DNA of 64,000 bases from Candidatus Nitronauta litoralis. Its GTDB lineage: Bacteria; Nitrospinota; Nitrospinia; Nitrospinales; Nitrospinaceae. The translations under genes were made by a program, and so were the position numbers. Positions 1-8,732 of this stretch are shown piece after piece. Under the pieces are notes generated by a model. That model was not told the origin of the DNA and did not search any database. It saw only the letters and a program-made list of their open reading frames with translations. Within the stretch, counting starts at the first letter, position 1; each line of letters begins with the position of its first letter. Location of the stretch: the NCBI GenBank assembly GCA_015698285.1, contig CP048685.1, positions 3,660,060 to 3,724,059 on the forward strand, read 5' to 3'.

Positions 1-780
1 AAAAATATTTGAAAGGTCAACCTTACGGTTTCCACAAACCAATAATTTATTGACCGTAAATTTAATGCCGCCGTCCAGGGTAATAGCAAGACCTTCAGAG
101 TTTTTAAAAATTGATTTGATTGTTTTTTTTAACAGTAGCTTTACTTTTGACCGTTTCATTCCCTTCTCAAGAAACGCAATCAACTCTGGATCAAACCCAT
201 CCAGCATTTCGGTTGATTCATGAGTAAAGAACACTTTCACTCCCAGCCGACGAAGCAACTCTGCCCATGCAAGGCTTTCCAGATTGCTTCCTGCTATGAG
301 CAGGCTCGATGGCAATTCATCCAGAGCCCAAAGAGCTTCACTCTCAAATATCAGGTCTGGCTCAAAAGGAAAAGAAGGCAATGGACATACCGCAGACCCA
401 GTGGCCACAAGGACATTCTCGCAATGATGTTCAATGGGCTCCCCATCATCAGTCACAACCACCCGGTTTGCATTAATCACTTGAGCATGCCCTCTTAAGG
501 ACTTCACCCCCAGTCGTTTTAGTTCCTCCTGCCACAGGCTGGATCTGTCATTTGAAATTTCCTGGGCTCTTTGTTTGATCTCTGACCAGGGTGGTAAAAC
601 ATCCCCCGATGCGCCATTGTTCATTTCTTCCAGAAGAATTTCAGGCCCTTTGAACACGCTATGCCCACCTGGTTTTCCAGGGTCAATGATTAAAACCCTG
701 GCCCCCTGGGACCCGGCATACTGGGCTGCAGAAAGACCCGCAATACCGCTACCCAGAATGATAAGTTCATATGGTTTCAT
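1..780 (-). CDS. Partial FAD-dependent oxidoreductase (disulfide-reductase-like), C-terminus beyond window
   Basis: Reading the minus strand from the ATG at 780 gives 260 codons with no stop before the window edge, so the C-terminus is missing. The N-terminus has the Rossmann FAD motif GSGIAG at residues 10-15 followed by an acidic strand end (IIDPGKPGG), as in dihydrolipoamide dehydrogenase and soluble transhydrogenase. The segment after PGG, where these enzymes carry the redox-active CxxxxC, reads HSVFKGPEIL and has no cysteine. An ATG-like motif (VLVATGS) follows. The second dinucleotide motif is degenerate (IAGSNLES instead of GxGxxG). It is therefore a flavoprotein of this fold, but probably not a classical disulfide reductase. 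AAGGGG lies upstream of the start at a loose spacing. The substrate cannot be told. Confidence 0.75.
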   Translation of the reverse strand, partial: MKPYELIILGSGIAGLSAAQYAGSQGARVLIIDPGKPGGHSVFKGPEILLEEMNNGASGDVLPPWSEIKQRAQEISNDRSSLWQEELKRLGVKSLRGHAQVINANRVVVTDDGEPIEHHCENVLVATGSAVCPLPSFPFEPDLIFESEALWALDELPSSLLIAGSNLESLAWAELLRRLGVKVFFTHESTEMLDGFDPELIAFLEKGMKRSKVKLLLKKTIKSIFKNSEGLAITLDGGIKFTVNKLLVCGNRKVDLSNIF

Positions 781-835
781 TAAATTAATTCACCCCTTAA
801 AATAAGTAACAACTTTTCATCCTAGCCCATCTATT

Positions 836-1189
836 TCAAATATTGAAAGCCGCAACAATTACCAGCATGACAAGGCCGACAGAAGCCAAAATAGCATGAA
901 GAGTTTCGTGCACCCGCCGCGTCAAAGGAACAACCAAAAGAAAATACACAAAAGCAAAAATTATGAGAACATCCAGACCTTTTTCCTGATAAGACAGGAT
1001 CATGAAAACAACATACGACAACATTACCATTAGATAAACTAAACGATGCGTCCAATATAAACGCTTGCGTTTATCTTTTGGAAGCATGGTAACCCCGACC
1101 ATAATATTTCCAATGACCAACAGAATGGTGATTAGAAGAAGCAGGAATCCGGGCTGACCAAACAGGTCCCCTAGAGTTTGTGGCTGCAT
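836..1189 (-). CDS. Small integral membrane protein, unknown function
   Basis: This 117-residue protein has about four hydrophobic helices (roughly residues 14-36, 48-66, 72-88 and 95-116). A basic loop (PKDKRKRLYWTHR) follows the first helix. It sits just upstream of the flavoprotein gene on the same strand with a gap of about 55 bases, so the two may be co-transcribed. The arrangement resembles small quinone or heme-associated membrane proteins only in general shape. I do not recognise a family and see no conserved histidine pairs that would point to heme binding. The length and clean hydrophobic pattern make it a likely real gene. Confidence 0.6.
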   Translation of the reverse strand: MQPQTLGDLFGQPGFLLLLITILLVIGNIMVGVTMLPKDKRKRLYWTHRLVYLMVMLSYVVFMILSYQEKGLDVLIIFAFVYFLLVVPLTRRVHETLHAILASVGLVMLVIVAAFNI

Positions 1190-1300
1190 GTTGCTACCGG
1201 AAAAATTATTGAACCAGAAAAAGGAACTTTTATTCCATTAAAACCAAGGCCATGGTCCCAGCTTGAAACGCCTTTTAGTTGTGATGTATCATAAATTGCT

Positions 1301-1465
1301 ATGACGAATGAAGAAGAAAAAATTAAATCGGAAGATTTGGCTGAAAAAGACAAAAAGAAAGACGAGGAAAAGTCCGCACCAAAAAAACCGGCAAAAAAAC
1401 CCTGGGAGCTCGCCCCACGAACGGGCCAGCGTCATGCCAATCCTTTTCAAAGAAAAACAAAATAA
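1301..1465 (+). CDS. Possible 54-residue Lys/Glu-rich small protein
   Basis: An ATG at 1301 opens a 54-codon frame ending at TAA 1463-1465. The first two thirds are a charged Lys/Glu stretch with a PKKPAKKP turn. The tail reads PWELAPRTGQRHANPFQRKTK, which looks like a defined motif rather than random sequence. It lies in the gap between two minus-strand genes and is preferred over an overlapping longer plus frame at 1308-1523 because its tail is better ordered and it stops before the epimerase gene. I see no clear ribosome-binding site. Function unknown; it could also be chance. Confidence 0.35.
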   Translation: MTNEEEKIKSEDLAEKDKKKDEEKSAPKKPAKKPWELAPRTGQRHANPFQRKTK

Positions 1466-1500
1466 CTTTTACAAAAACATAATCCAGTCAAACAATATTT

Positions 1501-2628
1501 CTAAACAACCAGGCCCTTTTTGATCAATGTTTTGTGGGCATCTCCCACTTTAGATGACGCCTCCTGCTCCCGTCCCCACTCAACGAGATCACGCAACCCC
1601 TCTTCAAGACTGATTTCAGGTTCAAATCCCAATTCCTGGATCTTCGAAATGTCAGCATAACAATCCCGTATATCGCCTGCCCGGAATTTGTTAATGATTT
1701 CCGGTTCAAGATCTTTTTCGTAAAGCCGGATAAGTGTACGCGCCAGTTTAACGATTGAATTGGGCCGACCCGTGCCAATATTAAAAACTCGATAGGGCGA
1801 ATCCTGATGTTCGAGTAAAAGTATCTTGCCCCGTACCAGATCCTTAATATGAATAAAATCTCGTTTCTGACGACCATCCTCATAAATCAAAGGAACCTGG
1901 TCATTTTTTATGGCTGATGAAAATATGGCCGCGGCACCGGTATATGGATTATTCAAGCTTTGACGGGGACCGTAACAATTAAAATATCGGCAGGCCACCG
2001 TTGGTATCTGGTACGCATCGCCCAACATCAGGGAATACTCTTCCTGATCCTTCTTCGATTGAGCATAAACCGATTGACAGTTCAGCGGTTTATTTTCATT
2101 TGTCGGGAGTGAAACTGCTTTTTGGCCGCAGTGTGTGCAGGACATGGCCCATTGTCCGGACTCCAATTGATCGGGCCACCTGGAAAACGGCATAAAGGGT
2201 CCGTGATCCGGACAAAGATAAAGCCCTTCTCCATATAAACTCATGGAACTTGCAACCAAAACCCGCTCTACCTTATGACTGGTGTTGACGAGAATATCCC
2301 AAAGGATCGAGGTTCCTAGAACATTGGTCTTTACGTAGCGTTCGACTTCATACATCGACTGCCCGACACCAACCTCAGCAGCATCGTGAATTACAATATC
2401 TTTTCCAGTGAGCGCTTTTTGAAGTTCACTCCGGTCACATACATCTCCTTTGATAAACTCTGCATCGGGGTTGAGGTATTCAGGCTTACTTGCATTCGAA
2501 CCATGAACCTGGGGGCACAGGTTGTCGTAAACCGTCACCTCATACCCTTTTTCCAGCAAGGCATCCACCGTATGAGAGCCGATAAACCCGGCACCACCTG
2601 TGACCAGAACTTTTTGACGCGTCTTCAT
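1501..2628 (-). CDS. NAD-dependent nucleotide-sugar epimerase with zinc-ribbon-like insertion (dTDP-L-rhamnose 4-epimerase-like)
   Basis: This 375-residue protein is an extended short-chain dehydrogenase/reductase. The NAD motif GGAGFIGSH is at residues 11-19. The catalytic Tyr and Lys (YxxxK) are at about 188 and 192, and a Ser pair (SSMS) lies near 127-130. The C-terminal half has the sugar-nucleotide-binding features of UDP-glucose 4-epimerase-type enzymes. Between the Ser and Tyr is an insertion at about 137-175 with C139, H142, C164 and C167 spaced like a metal site. This cysteine-bearing insertion is, from memory, seen in epimerases annotated as dTDP-L-rhamnose 4-epimerase, so that is the best guess. 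It probably makes an activated sugar for cell-surface glycans. The substrate is uncertain. Confidence 0.8.
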   Translation of the reverse strand: MKTRQKVLVTGGAGFIGSHTVDALLEKGYEVTVYDNLCPQVHGSNASKPEYLNPDAEFIKGDVCDRSELQKALTGKDIVIHDAAEVGVGQSMYEVERYVKTNVLGTSILWDILVNTSHKVERVLVASSMSLYGEGLYLCPDHGPFMPFSRWPDQLESGQWAMSCTHCGQKAVSLPTNENKPLNCQSVYAQSKKDQEEYSLMLGDAYQIPTVACRYFNCYGPRQSLNNPYTGAAAIFSSAIKNDQVPLIYEDGRQKRDFIHIKDLVRGKILLLEHQDSPYRVFNIGTGRPNSIVKLARTLIRLYEKDLEPEIINKFRAGDIRDCYADISKIQELGFEPEISLEEGLRDLVEWGREQEASSKVGDAHKTLIKKGLVV

Positions 2629-2792
2629 GCTTTACCTGCAAATAATCAGTAAAAACAACTGTATTTATTAACGAAAGGCAAGGAAGTAAGCTTTAGAAAA
2701 AATACGGAAAGACTGATTAAGGAGTGTCGACGAAAACTGAAGGACCTGGAATTGGAAACAAGCTGACCTTTTTCTATTGCTCCACTGCGAGG

Positions 2793-2877
2793 TGGTGCCG
2801 ACGGGGAGAGTCGAACTCCCACGGGTTGCCCCATACGCCCCTCAAGCGCACGTGTCTACCAGTTCCACCACGTCGGC
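2793..2877 (-). tRNA. tRNA-Leu (anticodon GAG)
   Basis: The minus strand from 2877 reads GCCGACG and closes with CGTCGGC followed by ACCA, giving a full 7-bp acceptor stem with an encoded CCA. The anticodon stem TGCGC/GCGTA holds the loop TTGAGGG, so the anticodon is GAG (2841-2843 on the plus strand as ctc). The long variable arm and GTTCGACTC T-loop fit a class II leucine tRNA. It follows secG by about 10 bases. This is the same order as secG-leuU in Escherichia coli, where leuU also has a GAG anticodon. Confidence 0.97.
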
Positions 2878-2888
2878 AATAGGTCTAA

Positions 2889-3197
2889 TTATTCGCTTTG
2901 TTTTGAATCCTCGGACTCAGGAGAAGCGGTCGTTTCTTCAACCTGCTTTATGACAGAATCCGATTCCTGGGTCCGGGACAAGGTTGCCAGGGTAAGAGAG
3001 GTGATCATAAACAATGCTGCCGCCCCTGCCGTCAACTTGGACAGAAAGTTGCCTGACCCACTGCTACCGAACATGGTCTGGCTGGAACCCGCTCCAAAAG
3101 CGGCTCCCATGGATGCACCCTTGCCCTGCTGCAAAAGCACGACAAGAATTAAAAATAACGCAGCAATGATATGCAATACGGTGATCAGGGTGATCAT
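2889..3197 (-). CDS. secG: Preprotein translocase subunit SecG
   Basis: This 102-residue protein has the SecG layout. An N-terminal transmembrane helix (ITVLHIIAALFLILVVLLQ) is followed by the QQGKGASMGAAFG loop and the TMFGSSGSGNFLSKLT segment, then a second helix (about residues 56-74) and a hydrophilic tail. SecG is an inner-membrane accessory subunit that stimulates SecA-driven export through SecYEG. It lies 21 bases downstream of tpiA and just upstream of tRNA-Leu, a widely conserved order. Confidence 0.95.
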   Translation of the reverse strand: MITLITVLHIIAALFLILVVLLQQGKGASMGAAFGAGSSQTMFGSSGSGNFLSKLTAGAAALFMITSLTLATLSRTQESDSVIKQVEETTASPESEDSKQSE

Positions 3198-3218
3198 AGT
3201 CCCAATTTTAGTTAAAGG

Positions 3219-3974
3219 TTACTGAACGCTTTGAATAATAGCACAAAACGATTGCGGGTCCAAACTTGCCGAACCCACCAGAAGTCCGTCAATTTCATCC
3301 CTGGCAAGCAAATCTGAGGCATTATCAGGCTTTGCACTGCCCCCATATAAGATCCGGATAGTTTCTGAAATAGCCGGGCTAAAACGGGAGGCTACCCATT
3401 GACGAACCGTGCGGTGGACTTCCTCTGCCTGCTCCGGCGTGGCGTTCAAATCAGTCCCGATGGCCCAGACCGGTTCATAAGCGATTATCAAACTCTTACA
3501 CTGGTCTTTTGAAAATTCCTTGAGCCCTTCTTCGAGTTGATGGTGAATCACCTCTTCTGTTTTTCCGGCTTGCCGTTGGTCACCCGTTTCTCCAATACAA
3601 AAAACCACATCCAGTCCAGCCACAACGCCCGCCTTGATCTTTTTGCAAATCAACTCATCGCTCTCGCCAAACACATGGCGCCTTTCTGAATGTCCTACAA
3701 TCACAGCCTGACAACCACAATCCTTAAGCATGTCTGCGGAAACCTCACCTGTATACGCGCCCTTTTTTTCAAAGAACAGGTTTTGCGCCGCCATTTGGAC
3801 CGGGTATCCTGAAAGCCTTTCACCAACAGGGAATAACGATGGGAAAGAAGGAGTCAGCAAAATATCAGCCAAGGGTTTTTCTGGTAATGCGGAAAGAAAA
3901 ACATTAAGAAAATCAAGTGAATCGGAAACGGTATGATGCATCTTCCAGTTGCCGGCGATCAATTTTTTTCTCAT
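3219..3974 (-). CDS. tpiA: Triosephosphate isomerase
   Basis: This 251-residue TIM-barrel enzyme interconverts dihydroxyacetone phosphate and glyceraldehyde 3-phosphate. It starts with RKKLIAGNWKMH (catalytic Asn and Lys). The electrophilic His lies in VGHSERRHVFGE and the catalytic Glu in AYEPVWAIGT. The phosphate loop YGGSAKPDN is near the C-terminus. Length is normal for the family. It follows gap with a 23-base gap and precedes secG, so gap, tpiA, secG and the tRNA probably form one transcript. Confidence 0.97.
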   Translation of the reverse strand: MRKKLIAGNWKMHHTVSDSLDFLNVFLSALPEKPLADILLTPSFPSLFPVGERLSGYPVQMAAQNLFFEKKGAYTGEVSADMLKDCGCQAVIVGHSERRHVFGESDELICKKIKAGVVAGLDVVFCIGETGDQRQAGKTEEVIHHQLEEGLKEFSKDQCKSLIIAYEPVWAIGTDLNATPEQAEEVHRTVRQWVASRFSPAISETIRILYGGSAKPDNASDLLARDEIDGLLVGSASLDPQSFCAIIQSVQ

Positions 3975-3997
3975 AAGGCTCGCATGTCGAAAACTGA

Positions 3998-5020
3998 TCA
4001 GATACCTTTTTTAATAATAAACTTCAAAAGGTCGCGGGTCCGGGTGGAATAGCCCCATTCGTTGTCATACCAGGCAAGTACCTTGATCATATTATTACCA
4101 AGGACTTTGGTCGAGGGACCATCGACAATTGAAGAATCCTCCGCCCCATTGAAATCAACCGAAACAAGAGGATGTGTTTCCAGTCGGAGAATACCTTTCA
4201 GCTCGTTTTCCTGCGCCTCCTGAAATATTGCATTGACCTCTTCTGCTGTAGTGTCCTTGTCGATTTCAGCAACAAGATCAATCAGTGAAACGTTGGGAGT
4301 CGGTACTCGAATCGCCATGCCATCCAATTTCCCCTTAAGTTCTGGAAGAACCAGGGAAACGGCCTTTGCCGCTCCCGTTGTTGTTGGAATCATAGAAAGT
4401 GATGCAGCCCGGGCACGTCGCAGGTCTTTATGTGGTAAATCCAGAATACGTTGATCGTTAGTGTAGGAGTGAATGGTTGTCATCAATCCTTTACGAATTC
4501 CCAGTTTCTCATTGAGCACTTTGGCCACCGGTGCAAGGCAATTTGTTGTGCAGGAAGCATTGGAGACGATTTTATGATCTCCTGCCTTGTACTCCTGATC
4601 GTTAACACCTAGAACCAGAGTGACATCAGGGTCTGTTGCAGGTGCGGAAATAATCACACGTTTTGCACCGGCTTCCAGATGCTTGCTGGCATCTGGCCTT
4701 TTGGTGAAAAGGCCGGTGGATTCGATCACAACCTCGACACCCATTTCCTTCCAGGGACATTGGGCCGGGTCCTTTACAGCTGTGATTTTAATCCTGCGGC
4801 CATCAATGACCAGATCATTGCCTTCAGCAGATACTTCTGCGGAATTGACTCCCTGTACGGAGTCATACTTGTAAAGGTGGGCCAGGGTTTCTGCATCGGT
4901 CAGGTCATTTATCGCGACCACTTCTGCAAGTTCCCCACACTCTTGATCTTTTAATATGAGTTTTAAAACATTACGGCCGATACGACCAAAACCATTGATG
5001 GCCACTTTTACAGGCATCAT
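3998..5020 (-). CDS. gap: Glyceraldehyde-3-phosphate dehydrogenase, type I
   Basis: This 340-residue protein starts with the NAD motif INGFGRIGRNV. It carries the catalytic cysteine in SNASCTTNCLAP (about residue 155) and the catalytic His in TIHSYTNDQ. The C-terminal WYDNEWGYSTR segment is also present. It catalyses phosphorylating oxidation of glyceraldehyde 3-phosphate in glycolysis or the reverse step in gluconeogenesis and CO2 fixation. The start may be either of two adjacent Met codons. GGGAGGA lies just upstream. The absence of pgk next to it is slightly unusual, since gap-pgk-tpiA is the common order. Confidence 0.96.
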   Translation of the reverse strand: MMPVKVAINGFGRIGRNVLKLILKDQECGELAEVVAINDLTDAETLAHLYKYDSVQGVNSAEVSAEGNDLVIDGRRIKITAVKDPAQCPWKEMGVEVVIESTGLFTKRPDASKHLEAGAKRVIISAPATDPDVTLVLGVNDQEYKAGDHKIVSNASCTTNCLAPVAKVLNEKLGIRKGLMTTIHSYTNDQRILDLPHKDLRRARAASLSMIPTTTGAAKAVSLVLPELKGKLDGMAIRVPTPNVSLIDLVAEIDKDTTAEEVNAIFQEAQENELKGILRLETHPLVSVDFNGAEDSSIVDGPSTKVLGNNMIKVLAWYDNEWGYSTRTRDLLKFIIKKGI

Positions 5021-5080
5021 TTCCTCCCAAAAACCTGAATTATTAAAACAAAAAACCGTTGTAATTAAACTTTATGCGCT

Positions 5081-5096
5081 ACCCCGCCTACGGGGG
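5081..5096 (-). other. Small GC hairpin between pdxJ and gap
   Basis: A CCCCG/CGGGG stem with a four-base loop lies in the 111-base gap between pdxJ and gap. On the minus strand a U-rich stretch (GGTTTTTTG) comes only about 26 bases later, so it is not a standard terminator. It may separate pdxJ from gap expression or protect an mRNA end. Confidence 0.3.
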
Positions 5097-5131
5097 AAAG
5101 GGTAGATTATGGCAGGTCCGGTGTCATTCCG

Positions 5132-5887
5132 TCAATATGCCCTGATAGATGCCGGGTCCCGCTGCGCTACCCCCCTCCCAATGGCAGCCTGCATGTTTCG
5201 CACAGCCTGCTCCATTCCAATAAATATCGAACGGGATACCAGGTGGTGACCGATATTCAGTTCTTCAATTTCGGGGATCGCTGCGATGGGTTCGACGTTA
5301 TCCACTTTCAGACCATGTCCCGCAAATACCCGCAGTCCCTGGTCACGTGCATGCCTCGCACCGTCTACAATCTTTTTCAATTCGGATTTCATATCCTGTT
5401 CGTTTTCACACTCGCTGTATGGCCCGGTGTTGATTTCTATACTGCGTGCCCCTGCTCTGTAGGCGGCATCAATTTGTTTGAAATCGGGATCCACAAACAG
5501 GCTGAACAGGATCCCGGCATCAACCATTTTCATTCGGACATCGTCAAGATGTTTTTCTTGAGCAACCACATTCAAACCACCTTCAGTTGTGATCTCCTGC
5601 CGTTTTTCCGGAACTAATGAAACCTGATAGGGACGCAGGTTTTGTGCAATCCCGATCATCTCATCTACTGCCGCCATCTCCAGATTAAGTGGTCCCTTAA
5701 TCGTCTGCTTTATACGCTCAAGATCATGGTCCTGGATATGACGTCGGTCTTCACGCAGGTGAACCGTTATGCCATGCACCCCAGCCTTTTCCGCAACAAG
5801 AGCCGCCTCCATTGGATCCGGTTCATAGGTCTGCCGGGCTTGTCTCAAAGTAGCCACGTGGTCGACGTTGACATACAATCGAATCAT
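5132..5887 (-). CDS. pdxJ: Pyridoxine 5'-phosphate synthase
   Basis: This 251-residue TIM-barrel protein condenses 1-deoxyxylulose 5-phosphate with 3-amino-2-oxopropyl phosphate, the ring-closing step of DXP-dependent vitamin B6 synthesis. Family signatures include RLYVNVDHVATLRQAR at the N-terminus, GITVHLREDRRHI, the active-site NLEMA strand, the VSLVPEKR loop, IEINTGPYSE, and GHGLKVDNV with EELNIGHHLVSR at the end. The length is typical. It lies 5 bases downstream of folP on the same strand, so the two are probably co-translated. Confidence 0.96.
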   Translation of the reverse strand: MIRLYVNVDHVATLRQARQTYEPDPMEAALVAEKAGVHGITVHLREDRRHIQDHDLERIKQTIKGPLNLEMAAVDEMIGIAQNLRPYQVSLVPEKRQEITTEGGLNVVAQEKHLDDVRMKMVDAGILFSLFVDPDFKQIDAAYRAGARSIEINTGPYSECENEQDMKSELKKIVDGARHARDQGLRVFAGHGLKVDNVEPIAAIPEIEELNIGHHLVSRSIFIGMEQAVRNMQAAIGRGVAQRDPASIRAY

Positions 5888-5892
5888 TTTTT

Positions 5893-6723
5893 TTATTCTT
5901 CCTTTTCCAAAAAAGCCTGCCCCATCTCCAAAGCACGCCAGGTAGGCGCAACATCGTGAACGCGTATCACATCGGCCCCCTGCAACATCCCAAAAATAGC
6001 TGCTACCAAAGAGCCTTCCAGCCTTTGTTCAACCGGCAGACCCAGCACCTTCCCGATAAAAGATTTTCTGGAAGCCCCCAGAATTACAGCTTTGCCAAGT
6101 TCCTTGAATTTTTTCAGATTGGCAACCAGCCTCAGATTATGCTCCAGATTTTTTCCGAATCCAATTCCAGGGTCCACAGCAATAGCATCCTCTCCAACAC
6201 CAGCTTGCTCCGCAGTTTGAATCCCGTTTGAAAGAAAGTTTTTTATTTCCGAAAACAGGTCCTCATAAACCGGACTGTCCTGCATCTTAAGAGGGGTACC
6301 TTTCATATGCATCAAAATTAATCCGGCATTATGTTTCGCAATAATATTCGCCATTTCAGGATATCGCGAGAGCCCGGTGATATCGTTAATTATATCAGCC
6401 CCATTGTCGAGAACCATCTCAGCAACTTCAGGTTTATAAGTATCAACCGAGACTTGAACCGTAAACTGTTTTTTAATTTCTTTTACAACAGAATTCAATC
6501 GCCCCGCTTCCTCTTCAACACTGATGGGAATAGCACCCGGCCTTGACGACTCAGCGCCAATATCAATGATATCGGCACCCTCCTCCACAAATCGTTCGGT
6601 CGCCTTTAATGCCATGTCCAAACCCTGATTCCGGGACTGACGATAAAACGAATCCGGGGTGAGATTAAGCACCGCCATGATAGCGGGGCGGTCTCCGGGT
6701 TTAATTTTTAGTTGCACTGGCAT
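5893..6723 (-). CDS. folP: Dihydropteroate synthase
   Basis: This 276-residue TIM-barrel enzyme joins 6-hydroxymethyl-dihydropterin pyrophosphate to p-aminobenzoate in folate synthesis. It has the first signature MAVLNLTPDSFY, the second DIGAESSRPGA, SVDTYKPEVAE, the IINDITG strand, LMHMKGTP, and the C-terminal LGASRKSFIG and RVHDVAP motifs. The start at 6723 gives the usual short lead before the first motif. A later Met (residue 16) with CGGAGA upstream is a weaker alternative. A terminator-like hairpin ends only about 12 bases before this start, leaving no room for a separate promoter. Confidence 0.95.
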   Translation of the reverse strand: MPVQLKIKPGDRPAIMAVLNLTPDSFYRQSRNQGLDMALKATERFVEEGADIIDIGAESSRPGAIPISVEEEAGRLNSVVKEIKKQFTVQVSVDTYKPEVAEMVLDNGADIINDITGLSRYPEMANIIAKHNAGLILMHMKGTPLKMQDSPVYEDLFSEIKNFLSNGIQTAEQAGVGEDAIAVDPGIGFGKNLEHNLRLVANLKKFKELGKAVILGASRKSFIGKVLGLPVEQRLEGSLVAAIFGMLQGADVIRVHDVAPTWRALEMGQAFLEKEE

Positions 6724-6734
6724 ATCAAATCACG

Positions 6735-6766
6735 AAAAAAAGCTCCCTCCCGCAAAGGGAAGGAGC
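6735..6766 (-). terminator. Intrinsic terminator between ftsH and folP
   Basis: On the minus strand GCTCCTTCCC pairs with GGGAGGGAGC (10 bp, one G-U) around a five-base loop and is followed directly by seven T residues. It sits about 40 bases after the ftsH stop and about 12 bases before the folP ATG. It should end most ftsH transcripts and could act as an attenuator for folP and pdxJ. Confidence 0.85.
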
Positions 6767-6803
6767 CGATAATTTCGATACTTTAGTTCCATTAAATTCA
6801 GGG

Positions 6804-8726
6804 TCAGGCAGGGGAAGGATCTGGCATACCACCGCCCATCAATCCATCACCATCGAGAATGTCCTTAATTTTACTATCCTTGTCGTCCTTGGCCGGAGCC
6901 GATGCGGAAGGTGGAGGATCTTCAGTAGATTTGGGCGATTTTCCGTCGATAATCTCTACAATTTCATTAAAATCGAGAGTTTCACGATCGAGTAAAGCCT
7001 GTGCGAGCCGCTCAAGAGCATCCAGATTTTCAGTCAGGATATTTTTGGCAGTATTATATCCACCCATGACCAATCCTTTAACTTCCAGATCAATGAGCTT
7101 CGCGGTTTCATCACTAAAGTTCTTAGCTGAAGACAGGTCTTTTCCTAGAAATACCTGCTCTTCTTTTTGACCATAGGTAATCGGTCCCATCTTGTCACTC
7201 ATACCCCATTCACAAACCATTTTGCGGGCAAGGTCGGTTGCCACCTCAATATCGTTCCCCGCACCGGTTGTCATTTGACCCAGGCAGATTTCCTCTGCGA
7301 GACGGCCACCCATCAGGATTGCCAGACGGTTGTAAAGATAACTCCGGAGGTAGGTGTGCTGGTCTTCTTTAGGCAATTGCATGGTCACACCCAATGCCCG
7401 GCCCCTTGGAATGATGGTGACCTTGTGAAGAGGGTCTGTATCCGGAAGCTTGTATGCCACCAGCGCATGACCTGCCTCATGGTAGGCTGTATTTCTTTTC
7501 TCTTCTTCGGTTATCACCATACTGCGGCGCTCAACCCCCATCATCACTTTGTCTTTCGCATCTTCAAAATCAGCCATGGTGACCGAGTTTTTCTCATTGC
7601 GCGCTGCCAGCAATGCAGCTTCATTCACCAGGTTGGCAAGATCCGCTCCAGTAAACCCTGGTGTGCCTCGCGCGATGGTTTTGAGATGGACATCGTCGGT
7701 AATGGGAACATTTGCGGTATGTATTTTAAGGATAGCTTCACGTCCTTTGATATCAGGTTGTCCAACAACAACCTGCCGGTCAAACCTTCCAGGACGTAAT
7801 AAGGCCGGGTCCAGAACGTCCGGACGGTTGGTGGCGGCAATCAGGATGACACCATCATTATTTTCAAACCCGTCCATTTCAACCAGAAGCTGATTGAGTG
7901 TTTGTTCCCGCTCATCATGACCACCACCCAGGCCCGCGCCACGGTGTCGGCCCACCGCATCAATTTCGTCAATGAAAATAATACAAGGACTGTTCTTCTT
8001 CCCCTGTTCAAAGAGGTCGCGGACACGGGAAGCACCGACACCAACAAACATTTCCACAAAATCAGAACCGCTGATGCTGAAAAACGGTACATTGGCTTCA
8101 CCCGCAATGGCACGTGCAAGCAATGTCTTTCCAGTACCCGGTGGGCCCACCATCAGAACACCTTTGGGGATTTTCCCACCAAGTTTGCTGAACTTTTGTG
8201 GCTCTTTCAGGAATTCGATGATTTCGTGAACTTCTTCCTTAGCCTCATCACAACCCGCTACATCCTTAAAGGTGATTTTCTTTTTAGCTTCGTTGAGCAG
8301 GCGAGCCTTGCTTTTTCCAAAAGACAGCGCTTTGCCTCCACCAGATTGCATTTGGCGCATGAAGAAAATCCAGATGGCGAGCAATAACAGCATTGGAAAC
8401 CAGGAGATCAATGCACTCAAATACCAACTGGTTTGTTCTGGTGGTGTGACCTCTATGCGGATTCCATTTTCTCTCATAATTTTTATAAGATTCGGGTCCT
8501 CCTCAGGTGCAACTGTCTGGAAGGTGGAACCATTGGCATATTTGCCGACAATCTGGTTGCCCTGCATCACCACTTCTGAAACCTCACCCTTTTCAACCTG
8601 ATTCATAAACTCGCTGAAAACCACAGGTGGATGGTTGCCGGTTCCCTGGCCCATTATATTGACTACGCTGATCAAAATGATGGCAATGATCAGCCAAAGT
8701 GCTAGATTTTTATATACTTGATTCAA
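6804..8726 (-). CDS. ftsH: ATP-dependent zinc metalloprotease FtsH
   Basis: This 640-residue membrane-anchored AAA+ protease has two N-terminal transmembrane helices (about residues 8-26 and 104-124) flanking a periplasmic FtsH extracellular domain. Walker A GPPGTGKT is at 194-201, followed by Walker B ([11 protein letters not shown]), the pore motif FVG in [13 protein letters not shown], the second region of homology, and the zinc-binding HEAGH in the M41 domain. The C-terminal tail is Pro/Ser/Asp-rich. It degrades misfolded membrane proteins and regulators. The start codon is TTG, supported by AAGGAG six bases upstream; it follows tilS, a common order in bacteria. Confidence 0.97.
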   Translation of the reverse strand: MNQVYKNLALWLIIAIILISVVNIMGQGTGNHPPVVFSEFMNQVEKGEVSEVVMQGNQIVGKYANGSTFQTVAPEEDPNLIKIMRENGIRIEVTPPEQTSWYLSALISWFPMLLLLAIWIFFMRQMQSGGGKALSFGKSKARLLNEAKKKITFKDVAGCDEAKEEVHEIIEFLKEPQKFSKLGGKIPKGVLMVGPPGTGKTLLARAIAGEANVPFFSISGSDFVEMFVGVGASRVRDLFEQGKKNSPCIIFIDEIDAVGRHRGAGLGGGHDEREQTLNQLLVEMDGFENNDGVILIAATNRPDVLDPALLRPGRFDRQVVVGQPDIKGREAILKIHTANVPITDDVHLKTIARGTPGFTGADLANLVNEAALLAARNEKNSVTMADFEDAKDKVMMGVERRSMVITEEEKRNTAYHEAGHALVAYKLPDTDPLHKVTIIPRGRALGVTMQLPKEDQHTYLRSYLYNRLAILMGGRLAEEICLGQMTTGAGNDIEVATDLARKMVCEWGMSDKMGPITYGQKEEQVFLGKDLSSAKNFSDETAKLIDLEVKGLVMGGYNTAKNILTENLDALERLAQALLDRETLDFNEIVEIIDGKSPKSTEDPPPSASAPAKDDKDSKIKDILDGDGLMGGGMPDPSPA

Positions 8727-8732
8727 AACGGA

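Noticed and set aside
1308-1523. 71-residue plus-strand frame
   Set aside because: It overlaps the better-ordered frame starting at 1301, runs into the epimerase gene, and its product is a plain Lys-rich shadow.
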